From Helicobacter pullorum NCTC 12824 (GTDB lineage: Bacteria; Campylobacterota; Campylobacteria; Campylobacterales; Helicobacteraceae), in NCBI RefSeq assembly GCF_017979475.1, contig NZ_JAERIT010000002.1:186001-250000 (forward strand): a DNA stretch of 64,000 bases. Direction: 5' to 3'. Below the pieces are notes generated by a model. It saw only the letters and a list, made by a program, of their open reading frames with translations, ran no database searches and had not been told where the DNA came from. The position numbers were made by a program, and so were the translations under genes. This document shows positions 54,331 to 64,000 of the stretch, piece after piece (within the stretch, counting starts at the first letter, position 1; each line of letters opens with the position of its first letter).

Positions 54331-55568
54331 GCGAGCGAATCTGCAATTTTTGCAAATCCAAAGAATCACCCAAAAATCCTCTCATTACAGGGAATAATGT
54401 CTGTATCTGCAAAAACTGCATTATTGCCTCTTATAGCTTACTTTTTGGCAATGAACCTCATTTGCCCGAGGAAATAGATTCACAACCAGAAGAAGATTTC
54501 AAAATTATGCCCCCAAAAGAATTAAAAGCAATTCTTGATGAGTATGTTATTGGGCAAGAAAAAGCCAAAAAGGTTTTTAGCGTCGCAGTTTATAATCACT
54601 ACAAAAGAATCTTGCAAAACCCGCAAGAAGAAGATACAGAAATTTCTAAATCTAATATTTTACTCATTGGTCCAACAGGAAGCGGAAAAACCCTTATGGC
54701 ACAAACCTTAGCAAAATCACTTAATATTCCTATTGCAATTTGTGATGCAACTAGTCTAACAGAAGCAGGATATGTAGGAGAGGATGTCGAGAATATCCTA
54801 ACTCGCCTCTTACAAGAAGCTAATGGAAATGTGCAAAGAGCAGAAAAAGGAATTGTATTTATTGATGAAATCGACAAAATTTCAAGACTTTCAGAAAATC
54901 GCTCTATCACGAGAGATGTTTCAGGTGAAGGAGTGCAACAAGCTCTTTTAAAGATTATTGAAGGAAGTGTGGTAAATATACCTCCAAAAGGGGGTAGAAA
55001 ACACCCAAATCAAGACTTTATTCAAATCAATACCAAAGATATTTTATTTATCTGTGGTGGTGCCTTTGATGGATTAGAAGAAATCATAGAAAGAAGAATC
55101 GGAGGAAACACTCTAGGATTCCACCACCAAAAAAACACTAAAGTAAATTCACACAACCTTTTAGAAAAAGTAGAACCTGATGATTTGGTTAGCTTTGGAT
55201 TAATACCCGAATTAATCGGTCGTTTGCATATGATTGCTACTTTAGAAAAAATCACCAAAGAAGCAATGGTAAATATCCTACAAAAACCCAAAAATGCACT
55301 CACCAAACAATATAAACAGCTTTTTGCACTTGATGGTGTAGTTTTGACTTTCCAGCCTGAAGCATTAGAGGCGATTGCTGAGCTTGCTATCCAAAGAAAA
55401 ACAGGGGCAAGAGGTTTGCGTTCTATTATGGAAGAAATTATGCTAGATATTATGTATGAGTTACCAGAATTAAAAGGTTATGAAGTAATCATTACAAAAG
55501 AAACCGTTTCTAAAAAAGAAAAACCTTTACTCATCAAGCAAAAGAAAAATGGCAAGAAAAGTGCCTAA
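54327..55568 (+). CDS. clpX: ClpXP unfoldase ATPase subunit
   Basis: A 413-residue AAA+ protein. The N-terminal zinc-binding domain has CNFC and CKNC, Walker A is [15 protein letters not shown] near residue 113, Walker [10 protein letters not shown] near 180, and sensor II lies in [13 protein letters not shown] near 365. A ClpP-binding loop IGF motif is represented by LGFHHQ near residue 268. ATG overlaps the lpxA stop in ATGA. Confidence 0.96.
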   Translation: MSERICNFCKSKESPKNPLITGNNVCICKNCIIASYSLLFGNEPHLPEEIDSQPEEDFKIMPPKELKAILDEYVIGQEKAKKVFSVAVYNHYKRILQNPQEEDTEISKSNILLIGPTGSGKTLMAQTLAKSLNIPIAICDATSLTEAGYVGEDVENILTRLLQEANGNVQRAEKGIVFIDEIDKISRLSENRSITRDVSGEGVQQALLKIIEGSVVNIPPKGGRKHPNQDFIQINTKDILFICGGAFDGLEEIIERRIGGNTLGFHHQKNTKVNSHNLLEKVEPDDLVSFGLIPELIGRLHMIATLEKITKEAMVNILQKPKNALTKQYKQLFALDGVVLTFQPEALEAIAELAIQRKTGARGLRSIMEEIMLDIMYELPELKGYEVIITKETVSKKEKPLLIKQKKNGKKSA

Positions 55569-55588
55569 TTCATCAAAAGAGGAGAAAA

Positions 55589-56623
55589 ATGTTATTAGAT
55601 AGAATAATTGGTTGGTTTTCACACGATATTTCAATAGACTTAGGAACTGCAAATACAATTGTTATCGTCAAAGGGCAAGGTGTTATTATCAATGAACCTT
55701 CAGTAGTTGCTGTAAGAAATGACAAATATGGGAAAAATAAAATCTTAGCGGTTGGTCATGAAGCAAAAGAAATGGTAGGAAAAACTCCCGGCAGTATTTT
55801 GGCTGTCCGCCCCATGAAAGATGGAGTAATTGCGGATTTTGATATGACAGAAAAAATGATTCGCCACTTCATCGAAAAAGCACATCGCAGAAAAGCTCTT
55901 ATGCGTCCAAGAATCATTGTTTGTGTGCCTTATGGTTTAACAGGCGTAGAACGCAAAGCAGTTAGAGAATCTGCTATTAGTGCAGGAGCAAGGGAAGTGT
56001 TTTTGATTGAAGAGCCTATGGCAGCAGCTATTGGTGCTGGACTCCCTGTAAAAGAGCCTAAAGGAAGCTTAGTAGTAGATATTGGCGGAGGGACCACAGA
56101 GATTGGAGTAATCTCATTAGGTGGCTTAGTTATCTCAAAATCTCTTAGAACTGCTGGTGATAAACTAGATAATGCAATAGTTGATTATATAAGACGCAAA
56201 TATAGCTTACTCATCGGAGAGAGGACAGGAGAGATTATTAAAATTCAAATCGGTTCTGCCATTAGCCTTGATGAGCCACTTTCTATGCAAGTCAAAGGAC
56301 GCGATCAAGTGAGTGGATTATTAAATACCATTGAACTTACAAGTGAGGATGTTAGAGAAGCCATCAAAGAACCTCTCAAAGAAATTTCAAATGCCCTCAA
56401 AGATGTCTTAGAGCAAATGCCACCAGATTTAGCAGGTGATATTGTAGAAAATGGGATTGTCCTCACAGGCGGAGGGGCACTCATAAGAGGTTTAGATAAA
56501 TATCTTTCAGAAATCGTAAAACTACCTGTTTATGTAGGTGAAGAGCCTCTTTTATGCGTTGCAAAAGGGACAGGAAAAGCATTAGAAGAGATTGATATTC
56601 TTCAGCAATTATCTTATGAGTGA
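55589..56623 (+). CDS. mreB: Rod-shape determining protein MreB
   Basis: Actin-like protein that directs lateral wall synthesis. The 344-residue length is standard. DLGTANTIV near residue 18, the phosphate-2 loop [15 protein letters not shown] near 158, and the adenosine motif [15 protein letters not shown] near 290 are canonical. mreC follows after 3 bases. Confidence 0.97.
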   Translation: MLLDRIIGWFSHDISIDLGTANTIVIVKGQGVIINEPSVVAVRNDKYGKNKILAVGHEAKEMVGKTPGSILAVRPMKDGVIADFDMTEKMIRHFIEKAHRRKALMRPRIIVCVPYGLTGVERKAVRESAISAGAREVFLIEEPMAAAIGAGLPVKEPKGSLVVDIGGGTTEIGVISLGGLVISKSLRTAGDKLDNAIVDYIRRKYSLLIGERTGEIIKIQIGSAISLDEPLSMQVKGRDQVSGLLNTIELTSEDVREAIKEPLKEISNALKDVLEQMPPDLAGDIVENGIVLTGGGALIRGLDKYLSEIVKLPVYVGEEPLLCVAKGTGKALEEIDILQQLSYE

Positions 56624-56626
56624 TGA

Positions 56627-57457
56627 ATGAAAAAACTCTTTCTTTGGATTATCTTTATCACTATTGCTTTATTCCTTTCAATGCAAGTCTCCAAAGAAAT
56701 ACACACCAAAGTCCTTTTTTTAAGTGATAGCATCAAAATAGGTATTTTAAACCTAAACAACAATATTATCAATGCTATCACAAGGCATTTCAATCAAGCT
56801 GAACAAATCAAGCATTTGACCAATGAGCTAAAAAACAAAGAAAGCATTCAATATTCATTTGATTTTCTAACCAATCAGCACAATGAGCTACTCCATTCTA
56901 TTCACTCCAATTTAGATTTAAATCTGCCTAATTTTCACCTTGTCCGCACAATCTCTCATGTCAATATCAATGATTATACAAAAATCTGGCTAGAGGTTGA
57001 TCATCAAGAAACCATCACAAAAACAAAAAATGTTATTTTTGGGCTTATCCACAATAATCAAGTTGCAGGAATCGCCACACTCTCAAATGGTAGATTCATA
57101 GGATTTTTAAATGGTGATGAAAAATGCAGTTATAGCGTTATTGTAGGTCCCAACAAATCGCCAGGTATTGCAAAATACGACCCAAACAAAGGTTTTATTA
57201 TAGATTACATTCCTTTGTATCCAAAAATTCAAGTGGGGGATAATATCTATACAAGCGGTTATGATGAGATTTTTTATCCCAATATTTTAGTAGGTCAAGT
57301 AGAATCAATTGAAGAAAGACAAAACTATCAAATCGCCACTATCAAACTTGCTTCAAACCAAACTTCGCAATTTTACTGGCTAGTTGATATAGACAACCAA
57401 GAACGCAGCTTTCTTCAAAACAATTCTAACTCGCAACAAAACAGCAATCAAAAATAA
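56627..57457 (+). CDS. mreC: Rod-shape determining protein MreC
   Basis: A 276-residue inner-membrane protein with an N-terminal span (FLWIIFITIALFLSM), a coiled coil (near residues 60-85) and a periplasmic double beta-barrel domain containing GLIHNNQVAGIATLSN near 143 and QVGDNIYTSG near 205. It helps organise the elongasome with MreB. The tail is Asn/Gln/Ser-rich. Confidence 0.92.
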   Translation: MKKLFLWIIFITIALFLSMQVSKEIHTKVLFLSDSIKIGILNLNNNIINAITRHFNQAEQIKHLTNELKNKESIQYSFDFLTNQHNELLHSIHSNLDLNLPNFHLVRTISHVNINDYTKIWLEVDHQETITKTKNVIFGLIHNNQVAGIATLSNGRFIGFLNGDEKCSYSVIVGPNKSPGIAKYDPNKGFIIDYIPLYPKIQVGDNIYTSGYDEIFYPNILVGQVESIEERQNYQIATIKLASNQTSQFYWLVDIDNQERSFLQNNSNSQQNSNQK

Positions 57458-57612
57458 TTTTATTAAATAAAATATTTTTAACCTTGAAAATGGTAGAATA
57501 AGCTTGTAAAAAGTCATTTTTTCTTTAAACTTAAAATAAATGGCTTTCTTCACATCTTCTTATCGAGAGTTAAAAATATTTTATTTTTAACTATTTTTTA
57601 AAAAGGATGAAA

Positions 57613-58770
57613 ATGGAAAGAGAACAAGTCCTACTCCAAAAAGCACAAGAAAGGCTTAAAGAAATCAATAAATTTCCTGCTTTAAAAAAGGGAAATAGCA
57701 TCAAAAAAATGCTAAAAGAAAATGGTATCTCAAGAAGAGATTTTATGAAATGGGCAGGTGCAATGACTGCTATGTTATCTCTCCCTGCGAGCTTCACACC
57801 ACTTACTGCAAAAGCTGCTGAAGTTGCAGATAGATTGCCTGTGATTTGGTTGCACTTAGCAGAATGTACAGGTTGTAGTGAAAGCTTGCTTAGAAGTGAT
57901 GGACCGGGTATTGCGAGTTTGATTTTTGATTATATTTCACTTGAATACCATGAAACCATTATGGCTGCCTCTGGTTTTCAAGCAGAGCAAAATTTAGAAG
58001 ATGCCATTGAAAAATACAAAGGACGCTATGTATTAATGGTAGAAGGCGGTGTCCCCACTGCATTAGAAGGACAATATCTAACAATCGGTGCTCATGGCAA
58101 AACCGGTTTAGAAAATGCAAAAGAAGCTAGCGAGCATGCTGCAGCAATCTTTGCAATTGGCACCTGTTCTAGCTTTGGTGGAATCCAAGCTGCAAATCCA
58201 AATCCAACAGCTGCTAAACCTTTAAGTGCTGTTACAAATAAACCTGTTATCAATGTCCCAGGTTGCCCTCCTAGCGAGAAAAATATCGTTGGAAATGTTA
58301 TTCACTTTATTCTTTTTGGCACATTACCTAGTCTTGATGCCTTCAATCGTCCAAAATGGGCTTATGGACTTAGAATCCACGATTTATGCGAAAGAAGAGG
58401 ACATTTTGATGCGGGAGAATTTGTGCAAACTTTTGGTGATGAAGGCGCAAAAAATGGATATTGCCTCTACAAAGTTGGCTGCAAAGGACCTTATACTTTC
58501 AACAACTGCTCAAAACTAAGATTTAATTCCCACACAAGCTGGCCGATTCAAGCAGGGCATGGTTGTATTGGTTGTAGCGAACCAAATTTTTGGGATACTA
58601 TGGGACCATTTGAAGAACCACTCGGAAACAAAATCTATGATGTCCCTTTCTTTAGCGGTCAAGATAGAACTGCGGACAATATAGGAATCACATTGTTAGG
58701 AGTTGCAGCAATTGGTATGGCAGCACACGCAATCTTATCTGGCATTAGAAAAAATAATAAAGGGGAATAG
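57613..58770 (+). CDS. hydA: Uptake [NiFe] hydrogenase small subunit
   Basis: The 385-residue small subunit carries three Fe-S clusters. A Tat signal is present (ISRRDFMKWAGAM, then a hydrophobic stretch ending AKA). Cluster ligands include LAECTGCSESLLR near residue 90, GTCSSFGGIQAANPNP near 187, NVPGCPPSE near 220 and the distal/medial cluster cysteines after residue 260. A C-terminal membrane span (ITLLGVAAIGMAAHAIL) anchors it. I start at 57613 because AAAGGAT is well spaced from it. It is the first gene of hydABCDE. Confidence 0.96.
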   Translation: MEREQVLLQKAQERLKEINKFPALKKGNSIKKMLKENGISRRDFMKWAGAMTAMLSLPASFTPLTAKAAEVADRLPVIWLHLAECTGCSESLLRSDGPGIASLIFDYISLEYHETIMAASGFQAEQNLEDAIEKYKGRYVLMVEGGVPTALEGQYLTIGAHGKTGLENAKEASEHAAAIFAIGTCSSFGGIQAANPNPTAAKPLSAVTNKPVINVPGCPPSEKNIVGNVIHFILFGTLPSLDAFNRPKWAYGLRIHDLCERRGHFDAGEFVQTFGDEGAKNGYCLYKVGCKGPYTFNNCSKLRFNSHTSWPIQAGHGCIGCSEPNFWDTMGPFEEPLGNKIYDVPFFSGQDRTADNIGITLLGVAAIGMAAHAILSGIRKNNKGE

Positions 58771-60507
58771 ATGACAAAAAGAATTATTGTTGATCCAATC
58801 ACTAGAATTGAAGGACATTTAAGAATTGAAGTCATTGTAGATGAAAACAATGTAATTACTGATGCTTATTCTAGCTCGACTTTATGGAGAGGAATTGAAG
58901 TTATCGTAAAAAACCGCGATCCACGAGATGTAGGCTTTATGGTGCAAAGAATCTGTGGAGTTTGCACCTATTCACACTACAAAGCAGGGATAACCGCAGT
59001 AGAAGATGCACTAGGTATCAAAGTGCCTTTTAATGCGCAAATGGTAAGATCTTTGATGAATGTTTCTCTAGTTTTACATGATCATTTGGTGCATTTCTAT
59101 CACTTGCATGGGCTTGATTGGTGCGATATCACACAAGCGCTAAAAGCAGACCCCAAAAAAGCTTCCGAACTTGCCTTTAAATATGTAAAAAATCCAATTG
59201 CAACAGGGGCAGATGAGCTAAAAGCAGTGCAAGAAAAAGTAGCGAAATTTGCTAGCTCTAAGCAAGGTTTAGGACCTTTTGCAAACGCATATTGGGGACA
59301 CAAGACTTATCGCTTCTCACCAGAACAAAACCTAATTGTGCTTTCACACTATCTAAAAGCACTTGAAGTGCAAAGAGTGGCTGCAGAAATGATGGCAATC
59401 TTTGGTGCAAAACAACCACACCCACAAAGCCTAACTGTCGGCGGAGTAACTTGTGTTGCAGATATTTTAGACCCATCAAGATTGGGAGATTGGCTCACAA
59501 AATACAAAGAAGTATCAGATTTCATCAATCGTGCCTACTATGCAGATGTTGTTATGGCAGCAGAAGTTTATAAAAATGAACCAAGTGTTTTAAAAGGTTG
59601 TGGAGTAAAAAACTTTATGAGTTATGCAGAGATCCCCGTCAATCACAATGAAACACTTTATAGTAGCGGTATTGTCCGCAATGGAGATATTTCAAAACTC
59701 TTTGAGATCAATGAAGATTTAATCACAGAAGAAGCCACACATTCATGGTATCAAAATGACAAAGCACTTCACCCTTATGAAGGCGACACAACTCCTAACT
59801 ACACAGGTTTCGTTGATGCAGATACTATCGGACCAGATGGCACTCCTATCAAAACAAAAGCTTTGAATCTCGAAGGCAAATATAGCTGGATTAAATCTCC
59901 TCGCTACAATGGAGAACCAATGGAAGTTGGACCACTAGCTGCAATTGTTGTCGGACTTGCAGCCAAAAATCCACGCATTACAAAAATTGCTACACAATTC
60001 CTAAAAGATACAGGATTGCCTATTGAAGCACTCTTTACCACTTTAGGAAGAACCGCTGCAAGATTATTAGAATGCAAACTCTCCGCAGATTATGGGATTG
60101 AAGCTTTCAACTCTCTAGTAGAAAATCTCAAAACAGGGGATCAAACCACTTGCGCTCCTTACAAAATCGATAGCAATAAAGAATACAAAGGACGCTATAT
60201 CGGAAATGTGCCACGCGGTATGCTAAGCCACTGGGTGAGAATCAAAGATGGCGTTGTTTCTAATTATCAAGCTGTTGTGCCTAGCACTTGGAATGCAGGA
60301 CCAAAAGATTCTAAAAATCAAATGGGACCTTATGAAGCTTCTTTGGTAGGGACAAAAATCCAAGATCTTACTCAACCATTAGAAATTATCCGCACTATCC
60401 ATTCTTTTGACCCTTGCATTGCTTGTGCAGTTCATCTAATGGATACCAAAGGAAATGAAATCGGACAATACAAAATTGATCCAATCGCCATAGGTTGCAA
60501 TATCTAA
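58771..60507 (+). CDS. hydB: Uptake [NiFe] hydrogenase large subunit
   Basis: A 578-residue subunit that binds the Ni-Fe site through RICGVC near residue 60 and DPCIACAVH near 549. The residues after the final His are the C-terminal peptide normally removed by the HydD protease, about 23 residues here. It adjoins hydA with no gap. Hydrogen oxidation by this enzyme feeds the quinone pool through HydC. Confidence 0.97.
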   Translation: MTKRIIVDPITRIEGHLRIEVIVDENNVITDAYSSSTLWRGIEVIVKNRDPRDVGFMVQRICGVCTYSHYKAGITAVEDALGIKVPFNAQMVRSLMNVSLVLHDHLVHFYHLHGLDWCDITQALKADPKKASELAFKYVKNPIATGADELKAVQEKVAKFASSKQGLGPFANAYWGHKTYRFSPEQNLIVLSHYLKALEVQRVAAEMMAIFGAKQPHPQSLTVGGVTCVADILDPSRLGDWLTKYKEVSDFINRAYYADVVMAAEVYKNEPSVLKGCGVKNFMSYAEIPVNHNETLYSSGIVRNGDISKLFEINEDLITEEATHSWYQNDKALHPYEGDTTPNYTGFVDADTIGPDGTPIKTKALNLEGKYSWIKSPRYNGEPMEVGPLAAIVVGLAAKNPRITKIATQFLKDTGLPIEALFTTLGRTAARLLECKLSADYGIEAFNSLVENLKTGDQTTCAPYKIDSNKEYKGRYIGNVPRGMLSHWVRIKDGVVSNYQAVVPSTWNAGPKDSKNQMGPYEASLVGTKIQDLTQPLEIIRTIHSFDPCIACAVHLMDTKGNEIGQYKIDPIAIGCNI

Positions 60508-60517
60508 GGGAGAAATT

Positions 60518-61183
60518 ATGGAAACAAAATACAAACCCGTCTATGAATTTTCAGGATTGACAAGAATATTTCACTGGATTAGAGCATTTGCAATCTTTGC
60601 TCTAATTGCTACTGGCTTTTATCTTGCTTATCCATTTTTATCTGCTAATCCACAATATGATGTCTATTCACTCTCAAGAATCTGGCATGTTATCATCGGA
60701 TTTGCATTGATTGCAGTTTCTATTTTTAGAATCTATCTTTTTATATTTGCAAAAGAATGTCAAATGGAACGCCGCTCTTTTTTGGATTTTATTAACCCTA
60801 TTATTTGGATAAAGATTCTCAAAACCTATTTATTATTAGGCGGACATCCACACAACAAAGGTGCATACAATCCATTACAACTAGCAACTTATATAGGTTT
60901 AATGCTCTTAATCATTGCTATTTCCCTCACAGGTCTTATCCTTTATGCTCATGTTTATCATGAAGGGCTTGGAGGTTTTATTATGAGTTTTACTAGACCT
61001 CTTGAAGTGCTTTTTGGAGGAATTGCTAATGTGCGTTTAGTCCATCATATCTTAACTTGGGCGTTTATTATTTTTATTCCTATCCATATTTATATGGCAA
61101 GCTGGAATGCAGTAAAATTCCCCGGTTCTGGTATTGATACTATCATCAGCGGTTTAAAATTCGAAAAAGACGAACAACACTAG
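60518..61183 (+). CDS. hydC: Hydrogenase b-type cytochrome subunit
   Basis: A 221-residue membrane protein with four spans and haem-binding histidines in IFHWIRA near residue 17, IWHVIIG near 60, HAHVYHEG-type region near 145, and [19 protein letters not shown] near 175-190. It anchors HydAB and reduces quinone. Spacing from hydB is 10 bases. Confidence 0.95.
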   Translation: METKYKPVYEFSGLTRIFHWIRAFAIFALIATGFYLAYPFLSANPQYDVYSLSRIWHVIIGFALIAVSIFRIYLFIFAKECQMERRSFLDFINPIIWIKILKTYLLLGGHPHNKGAYNPLQLATYIGLMLLIIAISLTGLILYAHVYHEGLGGFIMSFTRPLEVLFGGIANVRLVHHILTWAFIIFIPIHIYMASWNAVKFPGSGIDTIISGLKFEKDEQH

Positions 61184-61191
61184 GAATACAT

Positions 61192-61728
61192 TTGAAAATT
61201 CTCATTCTTGGTATTGGAAATATTCTTTTTGGAGATGAAGGGATTGGAGTGCATCTCTCCAACCTCTTAAAGCTCAATTATTCTTTTGAGGGCGAACACG
61301 AAGTCGATATTGTCGATGGAGGGACTATGGCACAGCACTTAATCCCTATTATCACAAATTATGATAGAGTTTTAATCCTTGATTGCATCGATGCAGATAA
61401 TGCACAAATAGGGGATATTTATTTTTTTGACTTTAGTGCGATTCCAAACAATATTACTTGGGCTGGAAGTGCCCACGAAGTAGAAATGCTCCAAACTCTA
61501 AAAATGATTGAAATGTTAGGTGATTTACCTCCTACAAAAATCTTAGGCGTAAAACCATTTATCATCGGTAGTGACCCAACATTTGAATTATCACAAGAAA
61601 TACTAAAAGCAGCTAAAACTATGGAAGCACAAGCTATAAAGTATCTCCACGAGTTTGGCATTCAAACTCACAAAAAAGACAATCGAGATTTACAAGAAAT
61701 CGCTCATCTTTCTTACAAAGGCTTTTAA
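61192..61728 (+). CDS. hydD: Hydrogenase maturation protease
   Basis: A 178-residue HyaD/HybD-type endopeptidase that trims the large subunit after nickel insertion. It has the start LILGIGNILFGDEGIGVHL with the nickel-sensing Glu and Asp near residues 16 and 62 (LDCIDADN), and a His near 93 in SAHEVEML. The start is TTG, behind AGGAA overlapping the hydC stop region. Confidence 0.92.
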   Translation: MKILILGIGNILFGDEGIGVHLSNLLKLNYSFEGEHEVDIVDGGTMAQHLIPIITNYDRVLILDCIDADNAQIGDIYFFDFSAIPNNITWAGSAHEVEMLQTLKMIEMLGDLPPTKILGVKPFIIGSDPTFELSQEILKAAKTMEAQAIKYLHEFGIQTHKKDNRDLQEIAHLSYKGF

Positions 61729-61729
61729 T

Positions 61730-63382
61730 TTGTTTGTCGCATTAGATTTTTCTTTGATTCACAATCTACAATCCCCAAATACAATCAAAAACTTTTTTCT
61801 TAAAAATCTCTTTTGGAGTGCAAAATCATTTCTCTTAGAAGCACAAGCGATACAAAACAATACCAAAAACTTTACATTAGAATTACAAGGGGAGCAACAA
61901 AAGCTTTTAGACTTCACAAACCACCTCTCCCAAAGCCTTCCGCTCTCACTGCAATGGGCTTTTAAGGAATTGCGTATCTTAGAAAATCTCTCACAAAATA
62001 ACAAAATTTCCACAAATAACGAAATTTCAAACTTTCTAACACCCATAGAATTACAAGAAATCACACACAAGCAATCCCCAAATTTTTGCAATCTATGGCA
62101 GAATTTCATCGATTTCAAACTAGAAAAAATCACCCTTTTAAAAGACAATCAAAAACTCCCCCTCAAACACGCAAAAGACCTACAAGAATCTTTAAGCTTT
62201 TTAAGTCAGTTATTAAAAGAGGGAAAAAGTATTTTTATTAAAACCATTTTTGGCAAAAAAGAATTGCTTTTATTAGACGAAAAGAATCCCACAAAAATCA
62301 ATACCCCCTACCTCTTTATGCCTTTTTGTCTAAACAACGCACAATCTATCTTTAGAATCTCCAATGAAGAAAGTCAAGCTCTAGCCACACTCGAAAAGCC
62401 CATTATCCACCTCAAGCCAAAAGCAATCCTTAAAGACTTTTTTTGTTTAGATGAAGTCCCTTGCATTTTGCCTTTTGATCCTATTTTATTGCTTCTTACT
62501 AAGTTTTTAGAATCTTATAGCGGATTATATCTTTTAGAGCCTAGAGAAAAAATCCAAAATGGAATTTGCTACTTCATAAAAGAAGAAAAATCCCCCCTCA
62601 CTATAACCGTGGCTAAAAACTCTTTGATTTTGCAGCACACAGCACAAAAAGCTCCCAATACACCCCACCCAGAATTAGAATCCTTCCTACAAACCATACA
62701 AGAAGAAAATCTAAAAAGCCTCAATGCCCTCTATTTGGGCGAAGATTCAACGCATTTTATGGTATATTTCAATGGAAGCTTTAAAACCCCTATTGAATTT
62801 AAATTTGAAACAAATTTTCACCTGATTTTAAACACCCTAAAAACGCTCAATTCCACCACACAATCTTTGCTAAAAAACTTCGCCAATGCCAACTGCGAAC
62901 TCATCAAACAGCTAGAAACCTTACCCACAGATTCTAAACCCTCGACCAATCTCTTAGATCTTATCGGAATGTGCGGAATCTTGCTAGATTTGCAAGCCAA
63001 TACCCTAAAAGATTCTACAAAAGCAGTTTTGCAATGTGCCTCACAATTCCTCGGCAGCAAAGGACCGCGGATTGACTTTAGATTAGAAAAAAACGAAGAA
63101 GGCAAAATCTACCTCGATACTTTACGCACTTTGCGTTCTGTAATGAGCTTCAAACTTGCCGGAGTTGAAAAAGAATTATTATGTTTTGGTATTTTGGATT
63201 CTTTTGCTGAATTTTTTGCAAATTTAAGTCGAGATATGGAAGAAAACTACAATACAAAAGGCATTATTATTAGCGGAGAAATCTTTTTAAACAAACAATT
63301 CATCGATCAATTTATACATTATCTACCAAAAGATTCGGAGATTTTTCCAAATAGCATAATGTTTTTTACACCACTTCACTAA
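61730..63382 (+). CDS. hydE: HydE, hydrogenase accessory protein
   Basis: A protein of about 550 residues whose TTG start follows the hydD stop by one base, with AAGG upstream. A longer upstream frame runs inside hydD and is less likely. Position after hydD and the C-terminal segment (residues 420-550, LLDLIGMCGILLDLQ and DTLRTLRSVMSFKLAGVEKE) match HydE of H. pylori as I recall it, which is required for hydrogenase activity. No catalytic motif is evident to me. It is unrelated to the radical SAM HydE of [FeFe] hydrogenases. Confidence 0.75.
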   Translation: MFVALDFSLIHNLQSPNTIKNFFLKNLFWSAKSFLLEAQAIQNNTKNFTLELQGEQQKLLDFTNHLSQSLPLSLQWAFKELRILENLSQNNKISTNNEISNFLTPIELQEITHKQSPNFCNLWQNFIDFKLEKITLLKDNQKLPLKHAKDLQESLSFLSQLLKEGKSIFIKTIFGKKELLLLDEKNPTKINTPYLFMPFCLNNAQSIFRISNEESQALATLEKPIIHLKPKAILKDFFCLDEVPCILPFDPILLLLTKFLESYSGLYLLEPREKIQNGICYFIKEEKSPLTITVAKNSLILQHTAQKAPNTPHPELESFLQTIQEENLKSLNALYLGEDSTHFMVYFNGSFKTPIEFKFETNFHLILNTLKTLNSTTQSLLKNFANANCELIKQLETLPTDSKPSTNLLDLIGMCGILLDLQANTLKDSTKAVLQCASQFLGSKGPRIDFRLEKNEEGKIYLDTLRTLRSVMSFKLAGVEKELLCFGILDSFAEFFANLSRDMEENYNTKGIIISGEIFLNKQFIDQFIHYLPKDSEIFPNSIMFFTPLH

Positions 63383-63633
63383 ACTTTTTTATTTTAAAAT
63401 AGCAATCTTTTTGCATATTTTGTGTAAAAGAGTGTTGCTTCAATAAAGCCTCTCAAAATAAAGCAAAAATATTTTAAAAAGCCTTTGGTAGCTCAAGACT
63501 AGCCTACTTGTTTGAATGAATAAAATTATAGAATAATTTGCGATTATTATTTTTGATAGTGAATTTTATTTGTTTTATAATATAATAAATCCATAAAAGT
63601 GTAATGCTTTAATCTTCAATATAGGTGGCAAAA

Positions 63634-63897
63634 ATGACAAATGCAATTATGCTTCAAGCTCAAAACAGCTTTACTTTGACAGATGAAATGATGAACTCTT
63701 TAAAAGAGCTTTTTGGAGAAAAAATCAATGTGGTAGAACTTGATAATGATATGATTGAAGCCCTGCAAAGCGATTTAAGTCAAACAGATAACATAAGATT
63801 AAAAAATATAGTCAATAAACTTGAAAACAAGGAATTAAAACTTTATTCTGAATTAGAATTTGCCAAAGAACTCAAACAAAAAGGCTATCAGTGGTAA
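63634..63897 (+). CDS. Antitoxin of a type II toxin-antitoxin pair
   Basis: An 87-residue protein with an AGGTGG ribosome site. The small size, the helical middle (LKNIVNKLENKELKLYSELEFAKELKQKGYQW) and its overlap with a toxin start indicate the antitoxin role. The DNA-binding fold class is not evident, so the family cannot be named. A TATAAT-like box lies near 63577. Confidence 0.6.
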   Translation: MTNAIMLQAQNSFTLTDEMMNSLKELFGEKINVVELDNDMIEALQSDLSQTDNIRLKNIVNKLENKELKLYSELEFAKELKQKGYQW

Positions 63898-64000
63898 TTC
63901 GCTATTCCGATGAATTTTTAAATGACTTAAAAAATATAGCAGATTATATCTCATTAGATAGCAAAGATAGGGCTTTTGCTTTCATACAGCAGGTGAAAAC
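63891..64000 (+). CDS. RelE/ParE-type toxin, cut by the right edge
   Basis: A GTG at 63891 overlaps the antitoxin stop by 7 bases. About 36 codons are visible: VIRYSDEFLNDLKNIADYI, then SKDRAFAFIQQVK, the start of a typical RelE/ParE toxin (S.EF..DL..I..YI). The rest is outside the window. Toxin class, ribosome cleaving or gyrase inhibiting, cannot be decided from this part. Confidence 0.7.
   Translation, partial: MVIRYSDEFLNDLKNIADYISLDSKDRAFAFIQQVK

Noticed and set aside
63383-63620. Possible small RNA between hydE and the antitoxin
   Set aside because: A few short inverted repeats are present, but there is no stable stem, terminator or composition shift to support a gene.
1-64000. CRISPR array, insertion sequence, prophage or rRNA operon
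   Set aside because: No regularly spaced direct repeats, transposase, integrase, phage structural gene or rRNA sequence was found on either strand.

Overview
The window is a chromosomal segment of a Helicobacter species (Campylobacterota). It is AT-rich, with short intergenic gaps and overlapping genes. Several blocks keep gene orders I recall from Helicobacter pylori: fabZ-lpxA-clpX-mreB-mreC, hydABCDE, gltX2-yggT-slt, the U32 protease next to cheZ, and the pgbA-type gene next to glcD. Malic enzyme, ilvD, the Dba/DsbI pair and a PilMNO-like trio suggest an enterohepatic species, perhaps close to H. pullorum or H. canadensis. The species is inference; no 16S gene is present.

Layout. 1-5837 (minus): purD, an RDD membrane protein, lptD, a phosphoribosyltransferase and pnp (cut by the left edge), with a structured RNA upstream of purD that is a 6S RNA candidate. 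6218-6715: a monohaem cytochrome c. 6754-11499 (minus): a four-gene accessory operon with an adenylation enzyme fused to an M28-like domain, a GNAT acyltransferase, a free-standing acyl carrier protein and an AAC(3)-type acyltransferase. 11509-18729: ABC-F, uvrB, tRNA-Phe, a 42-residue membrane protein and ileS. 18853-34410: an AsmA-like protein, malic enzyme, dapF, gltX2, yggT, slt, a Tat-exported sulfide:quinone reductase with a DUF2892 protein, a U32 protein, cheZ, an MFS exporter, nadE, a DegT-fold protein and lpxK. 34418-35907: tonB-exbD-exbB behind a palindromic Fur-box-like site.

36185-42254 is a restriction-modification island. It holds an McrC remnant, an unknown 198-residue protein, a D12-class adenine methylase, a nuclease-like gene broken by a frameshift in an A7 run, and a single-chain restriction-methylase. 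A second copy of the ilvD 3' end lies on the far side of that last gene, a footprint of its insertion next to ilvD. 42311-50427 carries ilvD, the PilO/N/M-like trio, a TauE/SafE-type protein, cysS, dsbI and dba. 50790-57457 carries the PgbA-domain protein, glcD, fabZ, lpxA, clpX, mreB and mreC. 57613-63382 is the hydABCDE uptake [NiFe] hydrogenase operon. A toxin-antitoxin pair runs off the right edge.

The part most likely to be an undescribed system is the operon at 6754-11499. Its genes suggest that an amino acid is activated, loaded on the carrier protein and passed to an amine, possibly an amino sugar of a surface glycan. The restriction island is the other region rich in recent rearrangement. 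No CRISPR array, rRNA operon, insertion sequence or prophage was seen.
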